A stretch of 64,000 nucleotides of DNA from Pseudooceanicola sp. HF7 (GTDB lineage Bacteria; Pseudomonadota; Alphaproteobacteria; Rhodobacterales; Rhodobacteraceae): NCBI RefSeq assembly GCF_011806405.1, contig NZ_JAATOW010000006.1, positions 62,001 through 126,000 on the forward strand, given 5' to 3'. A program made the position numbers and the translations under genes. Below, piece after piece: positions 27,895 through 37,256 of the stretch (position 1 is its first letter; each line of letters starts with the position of its first letter). The notes under the pieces are model-generated. The model ran no database searches. It worked only from the letters and a program-made list of their open reading frames with translations, and was not told the origin of the DNA.

Positions 27895-28854
27895 ATGGCG
27901 AACGGCGGCGGAGATGACGGCGACTGCGCACAAAGGGACGACGCGGCCCGCGCCGCCTGGCTCTATTACGTGGGCGGGATGCGGCAGGATCGCATCGCCG
28001 AGGAAATGGGGATCTCCCGCCAGCGGGCGCAAAGGCTGGTGGCGCGGGCGGCCCAGGACGGGCTGATCCGGGTCCGCATCGACCATCCCATCGGCGCCTG
28101 CCTGGACCTTGAACGCCAGCTCATCCGGCGCTTCGGGCTGAAGCTTGCGCGGGTGGCGCCCAGCCTTGGCGGGCAGGGCGATTCCATCAAGGCGCTCACC
28201 CCCGTTGCCGCCGCAGAGCTGGAGCGCCTCTTTGCCACCAAGGAACCGCAGATCATCGGCCTTGGCACCGGGCGGACCCTGCGCGCCGTGGTTGAAAACA
28301 TGCAATCCGTGGACGGCCGCCATCACAAGGTGGTCTCCCTGATCGGCAACGTGGCCCCCGATGGCTCTGCCAGCTTTTACGAGGTTGTCATGCGCTTCGC
28401 CGATCGCACCGGTGCCGCGCATTTTCCCATGTCCGTGCCGGTCATGGCGCGCGACGCAGAGGAACTCTCGCTCTACCGCTCCCTGCCGCATGTGCGCAGC
28501 AGCCGGGAGCTGGCCCAGACCGCCGGCAAGGTGATCGTCGGTATCGGCCAGATGGAAGACGATGCCCCCCTTTTCGTCGACGGATTCATCACGGCCGAGG
28601 AACTGGCCAGCCTGCGCGCTGCCGGGGCGGCCGGGGAAATCTGCGGCCATGTCTATGACGCCGACGGGCGCTACCTGGATCACGGGATCAACCGGCTGAT
28701 GGTCGGCGTGCGCGTGCCGGAAAGCTCTGACGCGACGATCTGCATCGCCGGGGGTGACAAGAAAATCAAGGCCTTGCGCGCCGCTCTTAAAGGTGGCCTC
28801 GTGGCCAGCCTGATCACCGACGAACTCTCGGCACAGGCTCTTCTTTCCAGCTGA
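27895..28854 (+). CDS. SorC-family sugar-binding transcriptional regulator
   Basis: The 319-aa product has an N-terminal helix-turn-helix (residues about 20-58: AAWLYYVGGMRQDRIAEEMG and ISRQRAQRLVARA) and a large sugar-binding domain (IIGLGTGRTLRAVVENM near 120, SLIGNVAPDG near 150). This is the usual regulator of Rhodobacter/roseobacter polyol operons, responding to a polyol or sugar phosphate. It starts three bases after the HAD gene and lies upstream of smoE, so it probably controls smoE onwards through sites in the 166-nt gap 28855-29020. Confidence 0.92.
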   Translation: MANGGGDDGDCAQRDDAARAAWLYYVGGMRQDRIAEEMGISRQRAQRLVARAAQDGLIRVRIDHPIGACLDLERQLIRRFGLKLARVAPSLGGQGDSIKALTPVAAAELERLFATKEPQIIGLGTGRTLRAVVENMQSVDGRHHKVVSLIGNVAPDGSASFYEVVMRFADRTGAAHFPMSVPVMARDAEELSLYRSLPHVRSSRELAQTAGKVIVGIGQMEDDAPLFVDGFITAEELASLRAAGAAGEICGHVYDADGRYLDHGINRLMVGVRVPESSDATICIAGGDKKIKALRAALKGGLVASLITDELSAQALLSS

Positions 28855-28914
28855 CCCGCCGCCGGCGCCCCGCGCCGCACCCCGTTTCATTCTGCGTTGC
28901 GGCGGAAATGCCGC

Positions 28915-28970
28915 TTGACATAAGTCACGCCGTTGTGTGGGTAATAGCTCATCAACTGGGCTTTTGCTCA
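28915..28970 (+). promoter_or_regulatory. Possible smo promoter and operator region
   Basis: A consensus TTGACA lies at 28915-28920 and TAATAG at 28942-28947, with a 21-base spacer that is too long for efficient unaided initiation and may need an activator. Direct repeats GCTCATCAA (28947-28955) and GCTCAATCG (28966-28974) overlap its downstream side and could be regulator sites. Both points are pattern matches. Confidence 0.35.
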
Positions 28971-29020
28971 ATCGCGCTGTGGTTGACGAAAGCACCGGAG
29001 GAGAAACGGGAGGAAAATCC

Positions 29021-30337
29021 ATGACGCTCAATACACGCGCCCGGCTTCTGGCCTGCGCTGCTTCCGCACTTGTCGCCACGGGCGCGACGGCGGAAACCAT
29101 CACCATTGCCACGGTGAACAACGGTGACATGATCCGGATGCAGGGTCTGACCGATGATTTCACCGCCCAGCACCCTGATATCGATATCGAATGGGTCACC
29201 CTGGAAGAGAACGTGCTGCGCCAGCGCGTCACCCAGGACATCGCCACCAACGGCGGCCAGTTCGACGTGATGACCATCGGCACCTACGAGGTTCCGATCT
29301 GGGCCGGGCAGGACTGGCTGGTGCCGCTGACCGACATGCCCGAAGGCTATGACGCGGATGACATCCTGCCGGCCATCGCCGGGGGCCTGACCACCGATGG
29401 CACGCTCTATGCAGCGCCCTTCTACGGCGAAAGCTCCATGGTCATGTACCGCAAGGACCTGATGGAGGCCGCCGGCATGGAAATGCCCGAAGCCCCCACC
29501 TGGGACGAGATCCGCGCCGCCGCCGAAGCCATGACCGACGAAGAGGCCGGCATCTACGGCATCTGCCTGCGCGGCAAGGCCGGCTGGGGCGAAAACATGG
29601 CCTTCCTGACCGCCATGTCCAACTCCTACGGCGCGCGCTGGTTCGACATGGACTGGAACCCGCAGTTCGACTCCGCCGAATGGAAGGCCACGCTGACCGA
29701 CTACCTGGACCTGATGAACAACTACGGTCCTCCCGGTGCCTCGTCCAACGGCTTCAACGAGAACCTGGCGCTCTTCCAGCAGGGCAAATGCGGCATGTGG
29801 ATCGACGCCACGGTTGCGGCCAGCTTCGTGACCAACGCCGATGAAAGCACCGTGGCAGACCAGGTCGGCTTCGCCCTGGCACCCGACAAGGGTCTGGGCA
29901 AACGCGGCAACTGGCTCTGGGCCTGGAACCTGGCCATCCCGGCCGGCACCGAAAAGGTCGATGCGGCCAAGGCCTTCGTCGCCTGGGCAACCAGCAAGGA
30001 TTACACCGCGCTCGTGGCCGAGAACGAAGGCTGGGCCAACGTGCCCCCGGGCACGCGCACCTCTCTTTACGAGAACCAGGAATACCTGGACGCGGCGCCC
30101 TTCGCCCAGATGACGCTTGAATCCATCCAGGCTGCCGATCCCCAGAACCCGACCGTGGACGAAGTGCCCTATGTCGGCGTGCAGTTCGTCGCCATCCCGG
30201 AATTCCAGGGCATCGGCACGGCCGTGGGGCAGCAGTTCTCTGCCGCGCTGGCAGGCCAGATCGACGTGGATCAGGCGCTGGACAACGCCCAGAAGCTCAC
30301 CGAGCGTGAGATGAAACGTTCCGGCTACATCAAGTAA
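29021..30337 (+). CDS. smoE: Sorbitol/mannitol ABC transporter, periplasmic binding protein
   Basis: The 438-aa family 1 solute-binding protein captures polyols in the periplasm for the SmoFGK permease. A signal peptide of about 24 residues ends after ATGATA; the mature part starts ETITIATVNN. There is no lipobox. The ATG at 29021 follows AGGAAAA, and an in-frame start at 28937 is in the promoter. The 3' gap of 109 nt before smoF may hold a hairpin that allows higher SBP expression, although none is clear. Confidence 0.93.
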   Translation: MTLNTRARLLACAASALVATGATAETITIATVNNGDMIRMQGLTDDFTAQHPDIDIEWVTLEENVLRQRVTQDIATNGGQFDVMTIGTYEVPIWAGQDWLVPLTDMPEGYDADDILPAIAGGLTTDGTLYAAPFYGESSMVMYRKDLMEAAGMEMPEAPTWDEIRAAAEAMTDEEAGIYGICLRGKAGWGENMAFLTAMSNSYGARWFDMDWNPQFDSAEWKATLTDYLDLMNNYGPPGASSNGFNENLALFQQGKCGMWIDATVAASFVTNADESTVADQVGFALAPDKGLGKRGNWLWAWNLAIPAGTEKVDAAKAFVAWATSKDYTALVAENEGWANVPPGTRTSLYENQEYLDAAPFAQMTLESIQAADPQNPTVDEVPYVGVQFVAIPEFQGIGTAVGQQFSAALAGQIDVDQALDNAQKLTEREMKRSGYIK

Positions 30338-30446
30338 GCCTGAACGCTCTGCCGGGGGCGGTCCTCCTCCGTCCCCGGCCCCAATTTCCGGCACCCGTCC
30401 TTCGGACGACGCATTTCCTGAATACTCGCTGGCAAAGGCTGATCCC

Positions 30447-31319
30447 ATGGCTACACAGCACTCGCGCACCGCAGCAAGGCTGATGATATCGCCTTCGGTA
30501 CTGCTTCTTCTTTGTTGGATGATCGTCCCGCTGGCGATGACCGTCTATTTCTCCACCCTGCGCTACAATCTGCTGATGCCGGGCAGCAATCCCTTCGTGG
30601 GCTGGGAAAACTACCAGTACTTCCTGACTGATCCCGCCTTCCTGACCGCGCTGGTGAACACGCTGCTGCTGGTCGGCGGCGTGCTGATCATCACGGTGAT
30701 CGGGGGCATCCTGCTGGGGATGCTGCTGGACCAGCCCATGTGGGGGCAGGGCATCGTGCGCATCCTGGTGATCGCGCCCTTCTTCGTCATGCCGACCGTC
30801 TCGGCGCTGGTGTGGAAGAACATGTTCATGAACCCGGTGAACGGGCTTTTCGCCTATCTCGCGGAATTTCTCGGCCTGCAGCCGTTCGACTTTCTCAGCC
30901 AGGCGCCGCTCCTGTCGATCATCGGGATCGTCAGCTGGCAATGGCTGCCCTTCGCCACGCTGATCCTGCTGACCGCGATGCAGTCGCTGGACCAGGAACA
31001 GCTTGAGGCGGCAGAGATGGACGGGGCCGGGGCCTTTAGCCGCTTCATCTACATCGTCCTGCCGCACCTCAGCCGGGCGGTGACCGTGGTGATCCTGATC
31101 CAGACGATCTTCCTGCTGTCGGTCTTCGCGGAAATCCTGGTGACCACCAATGGCGGTCCGGGCAATGCCTCTACCAACCTCACCTACCTCGTTTACGCCG
31201 AAAGCCTGCTGCGCTTCGACGTGGGCACCGGCTCTGCCGGCGGGGTCGTGGCCATCGTCCTGGCCAATATCGTGGCGATCTTCCTGATGCGGATGATCGG
31301 CAAGAACCTGGACGCCTGA
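30447..31319 (+). CDS. smoF: Sorbitol/mannitol ABC transporter permease 1
   Basis: A 290-aa MalF-type inner-membrane permease with about six membrane helices. The coupling motif EAAEMDGAGAFSRFIYIVLPHLSR lies near 190-213 and docks to the ATPase SmoK. It is followed by smoG 10 nt downstream. Confidence 0.93.
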   Translation: MATQHSRTAARLMISPSVLLLLCWMIVPLAMTVYFSTLRYNLLMPGSNPFVGWENYQYFLTDPAFLTALVNTLLLVGGVLIITVIGGILLGMLLDQPMWGQGIVRILVIAPFFVMPTVSALVWKNMFMNPVNGLFAYLAEFLGLQPFDFLSQAPLLSIIGIVSWQWLPFATLILLTAMQSLDQEQLEAAEMDGAGAFSRFIYIVLPHLSRAVTVVILIQTIFLLSVFAEILVTTNGGPGNASTNLTYLVYAESLLRFDVGTGSAGGVVAIVLANIVAIFLMRMIGKNLDA

Positions 31320-31329
31320 GGGGGAATTC

Positions 31330-32160
31330 ATGTCACGCGCAGTCACACCGCAACGCAAGGCGTTCAACACCGCCCTGGCCTGGCTGATCGGCCTGCTGAT
31401 CTTCTTCCCGATCCTCTGGACCGTCCTGACCAGCTTCAAGACGGAAGCCCAGGCCATCGCCGATCCGCCGATCTGGTTCAACTTCAACTGGACGCTTGAG
31501 AACTACTTCACCGTGCAGGAGCGCTCCAACTACTTCCGCCACTTCTGGAACTCCGTGGTGATCTCCGTCGGCTCCACCGTGATCGGGGTCGCCATTGCCG
31601 TGCCGGCCGCCTGGGCCATGGCCTTCGTGCCCGGCAAGCAGACCAAGAACCTGCTGATGTGGATGCTCTCGACCAAGATGCTGCCGCCGGTGGGCGTGCT
31701 GGTGCCGATCTACCTGATCTTCCGCAGCGTGGGCCTTCTGGATACCAAGCTGGGCCTGGTCATCGTGCTGACGCTGATCAACCTGCCGATCATCGTCTGG
31801 ATGCTCTACACCTACTTCCGCGAAATCCCCGTGGATATCCTGGAAGCCGCCCGCATGGACGGGGCCAGCCTGCGCAACGAGGTCATCTATGTCCTCCTGC
31901 CCATGGCCGTGCCCGGCATCGCATCCACCCTGCTGCTCAACATCATCCTCGCCTGGAACGAGGCCTTCTGGACCCTGAACCTGACCGCTGCCAAGGCCGC
32001 GCCGCTGACGGCCTTCATCGCCAGCTACTCCAGTCCCGAAGGGCTCTTCTACGCCAAGCTTTCGGCCGCCTCGACAATGGCGATCGCGCCGATCCTCATC
32101 ATGGGCTGGTTCAGCCAGAAACAGCTGGTCCGGGGTCTCACCTTCGGCGCCGTGAAGTAA
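31330..32160 (+). CDS. smoG: Sorbitol/mannitol ABC transporter permease 2
   Basis: A 276-aa MalG-type inner-membrane permease with about six helices and the EAA loop EAARMDGASLRNEVIYVLLP near 175-194. It pairs with SmoF. The start is preceded by GAGGGGGAATTC, and smoK starts 12 nt after its stop. Confidence 0.93.
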   Translation: MSRAVTPQRKAFNTALAWLIGLLIFFPILWTVLTSFKTEAQAIADPPIWFNFNWTLENYFTVQERSNYFRHFWNSVVISVGSTVIGVAIAVPAAWAMAFVPGKQTKNLLMWMLSTKMLPPVGVLVPIYLIFRSVGLLDTKLGLVIVLTLINLPIIVWMLYTYFREIPVDILEAARMDGASLRNEVIYVLLPMAVPGIASTLLLNIILAWNEAFWTLNLTAAKAAPLTAFIASYSSPEGLFYAKLSAASTMAIAPILIMGWFSQKQLVRGLTFGAVK

Positions 32161-32172
32161 GGAATAATAACG

Positions 32173-33177
<1,005 letters not shown>

Positions 33178-33294
33178 CGGCCCGCGCCCGATGAGCGCCC
33201 GGATCCCCGGGGGCAGACCACCAACATGGCCAGCCAGGCCGATTACATCGTTGCCCGGGCACAAAACGCCCGTGGCGGCAACTGGATGAGCTGA
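33178..33294 (+). pseudogene. smoS: Deleted remnant of sorbitol dehydrogenase smoS
   Basis: Reading on from the smoK stop, the frame at 33223-33294 codes NMASQA joined to ADYIVARAQNARGGNWMS and a stop (the alanine at 33238-33240 is shared). As I recall Rhodobacter SmoS, NMASQA is the mid-protein strand before the catalytic region, and the C-terminus ends ADYIVA...N..GGNWMS. The two pieces are normally separated by over 100 residues including the catalytic Tyr-x-x-x-Lys. Here everything between, and most of the N-terminal half with the NAD-binding motif, is missing. The position between smoK and mtlK is exactly where smoS sits in the Rhodobacter operon. No functional short-chain dehydrogenase can be made from this stretch. 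Confidence 0.8.
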
Positions 33295-33328
33295 GCGCTC
33301 GAAAGAGGCTCGAAAGACGGAGGCTGAT

Positions 33329-34795
33329 ATGAAGCTTGCGATGACGCAGCTCGCGGGGCTGCGCCCGGATATTGCTGTGCCTGCCTATGACCGGGCAGGG
33401 CTGAGCCACGGGATCGTCCACGTGGGGCTGGGGAATTTCCACCGCGCGCACCAGGCGGTCTACCTGGATGATCTGTTCAACCTCGGGTTGGACCACGACT
33501 GGGCGCTGACGGGCGCCGGGGTGCGGGCGCCGGATGCAGAGATGCGCGAAAAGCTGAAGGCCCAGGATTACCTCTCCACGGTGATCGAGATGGAGGCCGG
33601 GGAAACCCGCGCCCGCATCATCGGCTCGATGATCGATTTCGTCCCCGTGGCCGAAGACAACGCGCCCCTGATTGCCAAGATGGCCAAACCGGATACGCGG
33701 ATCGTGGCGCTGACGGTGACGGAAGGGGGCTATTTCGTCTCTGCTGAAACCGGCACCTTCGATCCCGACAGCCCAGAGATCCGCGCCGATGCCACCCGTC
33801 CGGAGGCCCCGCATACGGTCTTCGGCGCGATAGTCGCCGCCCTGCGCGCCCGCCGCGCCGCCGATATCCCGCCCTTCACGGTGATGTCCTGTGACAACCT
33901 GCCCGGCAATGGCGACGTGACCCGCGACGCGGTCGTGGGGTTTGCCCAGCTGGTCGACCTTGAGCTTGCCGACTGGATCGAGGGGCAGGTGGCCTTTCCC
34001 AACGGGATGGTGGACCGCATCACGCCCGCCACGGGGGATCGCGAACGCGCCTTGGCGGCGGACTGCGGGATCGACGATCCCGTGCCGGTCACCTGCGAAC
34101 CCTTCCGCCAATGGGTGCTTGAGGACAAGTTCCCGCTGGGCCGTCCCCGGCTTGAGGAGGTGGGGGTCACCTTCACCGATGACGTCCACGCCTATGAGCG
34201 GATGAAGATCCGCATCCTGAACGGCGGCCATGCGATCATCGCCTATCCCGGCGCGCTGCTGGGCTGCACCCTCGTGCATGAGGCCATGGCCCACCCGCTG
34301 GTCCATGCCTTCCTGCGCAAGGTAGAGGAAGAAGAGATCCTGCCGCTTGTCCATGCCGTGCCGGAGTTCACGCCGGAAGCCTACCTTGAGCTCATCGAGG
34401 AGCGGTTTTCAAACCCCGCGGTCGAAGACACCGTGCGGCGGCTCTGCCTGGATGGCTCCAACCGGCAACCCAAGTTCATCGTCCCTTCCATCGTGGATGG
34501 TCTGGCGGCGGGCAGGCCGGTCAACGGGCTGGCGTTGCTTTCCGCGCTCTGGTGCCGCTACTGCGCCGGCGTGCTGGAAGACGGCACAGAGGTGGCGCCC
34601 AACGATCCCAACTGGGACCGGCTGACAGAGATCGCGCAGAAAGCCCGCGAGAACCCCGGCGAATGGCTGGCCCAGAAAGAGATCTACGGCAGCGTCTCCG
34701 CCAACGCGGCCTTTGCCGTGGCCTTCGCCGGCTGGCTGGAGATGCTCTGGGACAAGGGCACCGCGGCCACGCTTGAAACCTACCTGCAGGGCTAG
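33329..34795 (+). CDS. mtlK: Mannitol 2-dehydrogenase
   Basis: It oxidises D-mannitol to D-fructose with NAD in the cytoplasm. The 488-aa product belongs to the polyol-specific long-chain dehydrogenases: NAD-binding HVGLGNFHRAHQAVYLDDL near 31-49, CDNLPGNG near 191, and the catalytic lysine in KIRILNGGHA near 292-301. GGAGG precedes the ATG. With SmoEFGK it completes mannitol uptake and oxidation, and the convergent fructokinase handles the fructose. Confidence 0.95.
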   Translation: MKLAMTQLAGLRPDIAVPAYDRAGLSHGIVHVGLGNFHRAHQAVYLDDLFNLGLDHDWALTGAGVRAPDAEMREKLKAQDYLSTVIEMEAGETRARIIGSMIDFVPVAEDNAPLIAKMAKPDTRIVALTVTEGGYFVSAETGTFDPDSPEIRADATRPEAPHTVFGAIVAALRARRAADIPPFTVMSCDNLPGNGDVTRDAVVGFAQLVDLELADWIEGQVAFPNGMVDRITPATGDRERALAADCGIDDPVPVTCEPFRQWVLEDKFPLGRPRLEEVGVTFTDDVHAYERMKIRILNGGHAIIAYPGALLGCTLVHEAMAHPLVHAFLRKVEEEEILPLVHAVPEFTPEAYLELIEERFSNPAVEDTVRRLCLDGSNRQPKFIVPSIVDGLAAGRPVNGLALLSALWCRYCAGVLEDGTEVAPNDPNWDRLTEIAQKARENPGEWLAQKEIYGSVSANAAFAVAFAGWLEMLWDKGTAATLETYLQG

Positions 34796-34828
34796 GTTTC
34801 CCGCCATTCGGCAGTGAGGCGGAACACG

Positions 34829-34853
34829 AAAAAGGGGCGCCACGGCGCCCCTT
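34829..34853 (-). terminator. Terminator between convergent mtlK and fructokinase
   Basis: AAGGGGCGC (34832-34840) pairs with GCGCCCCTT (34845-34853). On the minus strand the stem is followed by a T run from the A tract at 34829-34833, so it mainly ends the fructokinase transcript; it may also stop the polyol operon. Confidence 0.75.
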
Positions 34854-34888
34854 CTGCTGTCTGAAAAACCCGTTGGATCGGCCCCGGA

Positions 34889-35821
34889 TCACTCCACCAG
34901 CTCATGCTTCCAGGGCGGGTTGGCCCCGGCGCGTGACACGGTGACGGCGGCGACCTTGGCGCCAAAGTCCAGCGCCTCGAACAGGGCATCGGCCTCGATT
35001 TCGGCCAGGCCCTGCTTGGTCAGCAGTCCGGATTCGGAGAGGGCGCAAAGCACGCCCGCGTTGAAGGTGTCGCCCGCGCCCACGGTATCCGCGACATCGG
35101 CCCGGCGCGCCGGCACATGCAGGCTTTGGCTGTCCCCGAAATAGGCCGAGGCTCCCTCGCTGCCGCGGGTCAGCACGACGATCCGCGCGCCCTTGGCCAG
35201 CAGCGCAAAGGCCTTTTCATCCAGCGTTGCCCGCTCCGGCGCCAGCCATTCCAGGTCCTCGTCCGAGATCTTCACGATATCGGCCTGGGCCAGCATCGCG
35301 TCCAGGCGGGCGCGGAAGCGGTCCTCGTCCTGGATGAACCCGGGGCGGATGTTGGGATCGATCATGATCACCCGTTTCGCGGCTTCGCGGGCGCAGAGCG
35401 CGGCATAGGTGTCTGCCCCCGGCTCGGACGCCAGGCTGATCCCGCCGAAATACAGCGCCTCCGTCTCCTCGGGCAGGTCGGGCAGGTCTTCCTCCCGGAT
35501 CATCCGCCCGGCGGAGTTCTCATCGTAGAACAGGTAGCTTGCCTTGCCCTCCACCAGGGTAACGAAGGCCAGGGTGGTCGGCAGGTCGGACCGCATCAGC
35601 AGATCCGTCTTCACGCCAGAGGCCTCAAGCCCATGGGCCAGCTGCACGCCGAAAAGATCGGTCGAAATGCCGGAGACCATGGCGCACTCACGCCCCAGCC
35701 GCCCCAGCGCGATGGCGGTGTTGAAGATTGCGCCGCCGTCATGGGGCACGAAGCCCTCCTTGCCCGTTTCGGTCGCAGTGGGGATCATGTCGATAAGGGC
35801 TTCGCCGCAGCAAATCAGCAC
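34889..35821 (-). CDS. Fructokinase, PfkB family
   Basis: The 310-aa ribokinase-family sugar kinase probably phosphorylates fructose made by MtlK; the Rhodobacter equivalent is mtlZ/frk. It has the opening LICCGEALIDMIP, GGAIFNTAIALGRLG near 27-41 and the anion-hole motif DTVGAGDTFNAG near 250-261 with the catalytic Asp. The start is a GTG at 35821, six bases after AAGGAA; no in-frame ATG gives this N-terminus. It faces mtlK head-on with the terminator between. Confidence 0.88.
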   Translation of the reverse strand: MLICCGEALIDMIPTATETGKEGFVPHDGGAIFNTAIALGRLGRECAMVSGISTDLFGVQLAHGLEASGVKTDLLMRSDLPTTLAFVTLVEGKASYLFYDENSAGRMIREEDLPDLPEETEALYFGGISLASEPGADTYAALCAREAAKRVIMIDPNIRPGFIQDEDRFRARLDAMLAQADIVKISDEDLEWLAPERATLDEKAFALLAKGARIVVLTRGSEGASAYFGDSQSLHVPARRADVADTVGAGDTFNAGVLCALSESGLLTKQGLAEIEADALFEALDFGAKVAAVTVSRAGANPPWKHELVE

Positions 35822-36190
35822 GTTTCGCTTCCTTTCGGGAAAGAGTGGCGGCGTCTTTCGGATGGCTGATCCGAACCGGCGCCTGATGCCTGTAATCCGT
35901 AGAATACTCCCGGTCTCAAGTCGAGCGTGCGCACCCCGTTTTCCCCCCGTTTCAACGTGACAAAAACGCCGCATCCCGGCGCTTTGCCGCCCATGGCTTA
36001 CGCAGCGGGACCGGTGGCCAATCCGAAGCAGGACGTTCCAGCATCCCCGGGCCCCTGACAGCCGCCAGCGGGAAAGTGCCGCCTGTGGATAACTCTGTTA
36101 AGCGTTTGCCCCTCCCGGCCCGATTGCATCACTTTCCAGTGGTTTCCCCCGCGCCTCGGGTGCTTTGCCTGCGCTCCAGGCGGATGGCGG
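35822..36190. other. Long non-coding stretch upstream of an orphan terminator
   Basis: No coding frame in 35822-36477 is supported. The left part holds the fructokinase leader. The right part (about 36000-36190) leads into a strong plus-strand terminator although no plus-strand gene ends here, which makes it a candidate small-RNA locus. I could not identify a clear promoter. Confidence 0.4.
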
Positions 36191-36240
36191 GGGCCGATTT
36201 GCTGACTCCGGGGTAGGGCCAAATCGGCCCTTTTATTTTC
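36191..36240 (+). terminator. Orphan Rho-independent terminator
   Basis: GGGCCGATTTG (36191-36201) pairs perfectly with CAAATCGGCCC (36220-36230) and is followed by TTTTATTTTC. It is strand-specific to plus. The nearest plus-strand gene upstream is mtlK, 1.4 kb away beyond an opposing gene. It may end a small RNA or an attenuated leader of the next gene (start 36478). Confidence 0.75.
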
Positions 36241-36477
36241 AATAGCTTACGCAACGTCGCCTGAGCTATCGCGGCGATCTCCGCGCGTATCGGGCGGGCA
36301 GGCCCGCCGCGCCAGCTCTCAAAACGGCCCTCCAAAGCCACGCGCACAGGCAAATTTCGGCCCGCGCGGGCATCGGTGGATAGTCCTCGTTGCAGGCCTG
36401 TGTCCGATGGGACATGCGCCCGGCTCTTGCAGCCTGCCACGGCCTCGGCCATGATTCCCGCCAGTAAAGGAGCGTGC

Positions 36478-37131
36478 ATGACAAGCAACCTGCCAGACGA
36501 CCCCTCCGCCGCCCTGCAGCAGAACCCGCACCGGATCTCCGAACGGCGGGAAAAGTCGCTTGAACTGGCCATCGGTCGCGAGGTCCGCGCGCAGCGCAAG
36601 CACCAGCGCATGACCGTGGCGGAGCTCTCCGAAAAGACCGGCATCAGCGCCGGCATGCTCTCCAAGATCGAGAACGGCGCGACCTCGCCCTCGCTCTCCA
36701 CCCTGCAGGCCCTGGCCCATGCGCTTGGCGTGCCGATCCTGACCCTGTTCCAGGCCTATGACGAACCCCGCGGCGTCATGCACGTGAAGGCCGGGCAGGG
36801 GGTAGAGGTCAGCCGCACCGGCACCCGCGCCGGGCACCAGTACAACCTGCTGGGCCATATCGGCTCTTCCGCGGCGGGGGTGGTGGTGGAACCCTACCTG
36901 ATCACGCTCAGCGAAACCTCGGACATCTTCCCCACCTTCCAGCACGAAGGGATCGAGCTGATCTACATGCTGGAGGGCGTGCTGGAATACCGCCACGGCG
37001 AAAGCATGTTCCGGCTGGAACCGGGCGACAGCCTGTTCTTCGATGCCGATGCCCCCCATGGCCCCGAAGGGCTGGTCCAGCTGCCCGCGCGCTATCTCTC
37101 GGTGATTTCCTACCCCCAGACTAGCACCTGA
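36478..37131 (+). CDS. XRE-family regulator with cupin domain
   Basis: The 217-aa product joins an HTH_3 domain (residues about 40-95: LAIGREVRAQRKHQRMTVAE, ISAGMLSKIENG) to a C-terminal cupin (residues 145-212: ELIYMLEGVLEYRHG, EPGDSLFFDADAPHGP). Such regulators commonly sense small ligands and control amino-acid, polyamine or organic-acid catabolism. The ATG at 36478 follows AAAGGAG. The FAD-linked oxidase starts 125 nt downstream on the same strand and may be its target. Confidence 0.9.
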   Translation: MTSNLPDDPSAALQQNPHRISERREKSLELAIGREVRAQRKHQRMTVAELSEKTGISAGMLSKIENGATSPSLSTLQALAHALGVPILTLFQAYDEPRGVMHVKAGQGVEVSRTGTRAGHQYNLLGHIGSSAAGVVVEPYLITLSETSDIFPTFQHEGIELIYMLEGVLEYRHGESMFRLEPGDSLFFDADAPHGPEGLVQLPARYLSVISYPQTST

Positions 37132-37256
37132 AATCCGGCAGCTGACGCCGGGCCGCTGACCACCCGCAGCCAATCGGCAAAAGCGGGCCTTCCCTTGCGC
37201 AGCGCCGGTCGGAGGAGTACGGGAAGGGCCTCAGATCCCAGGGCTCCGGAGGTATC

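Noticed and set aside
36129-36701. A 190-codon minus-strand frame before and across the XRE-cupin gene
   Set aside because: It overlaps the helix-turn-helix coding region in antisense and contains the terminator hairpin; not supported as a gene.
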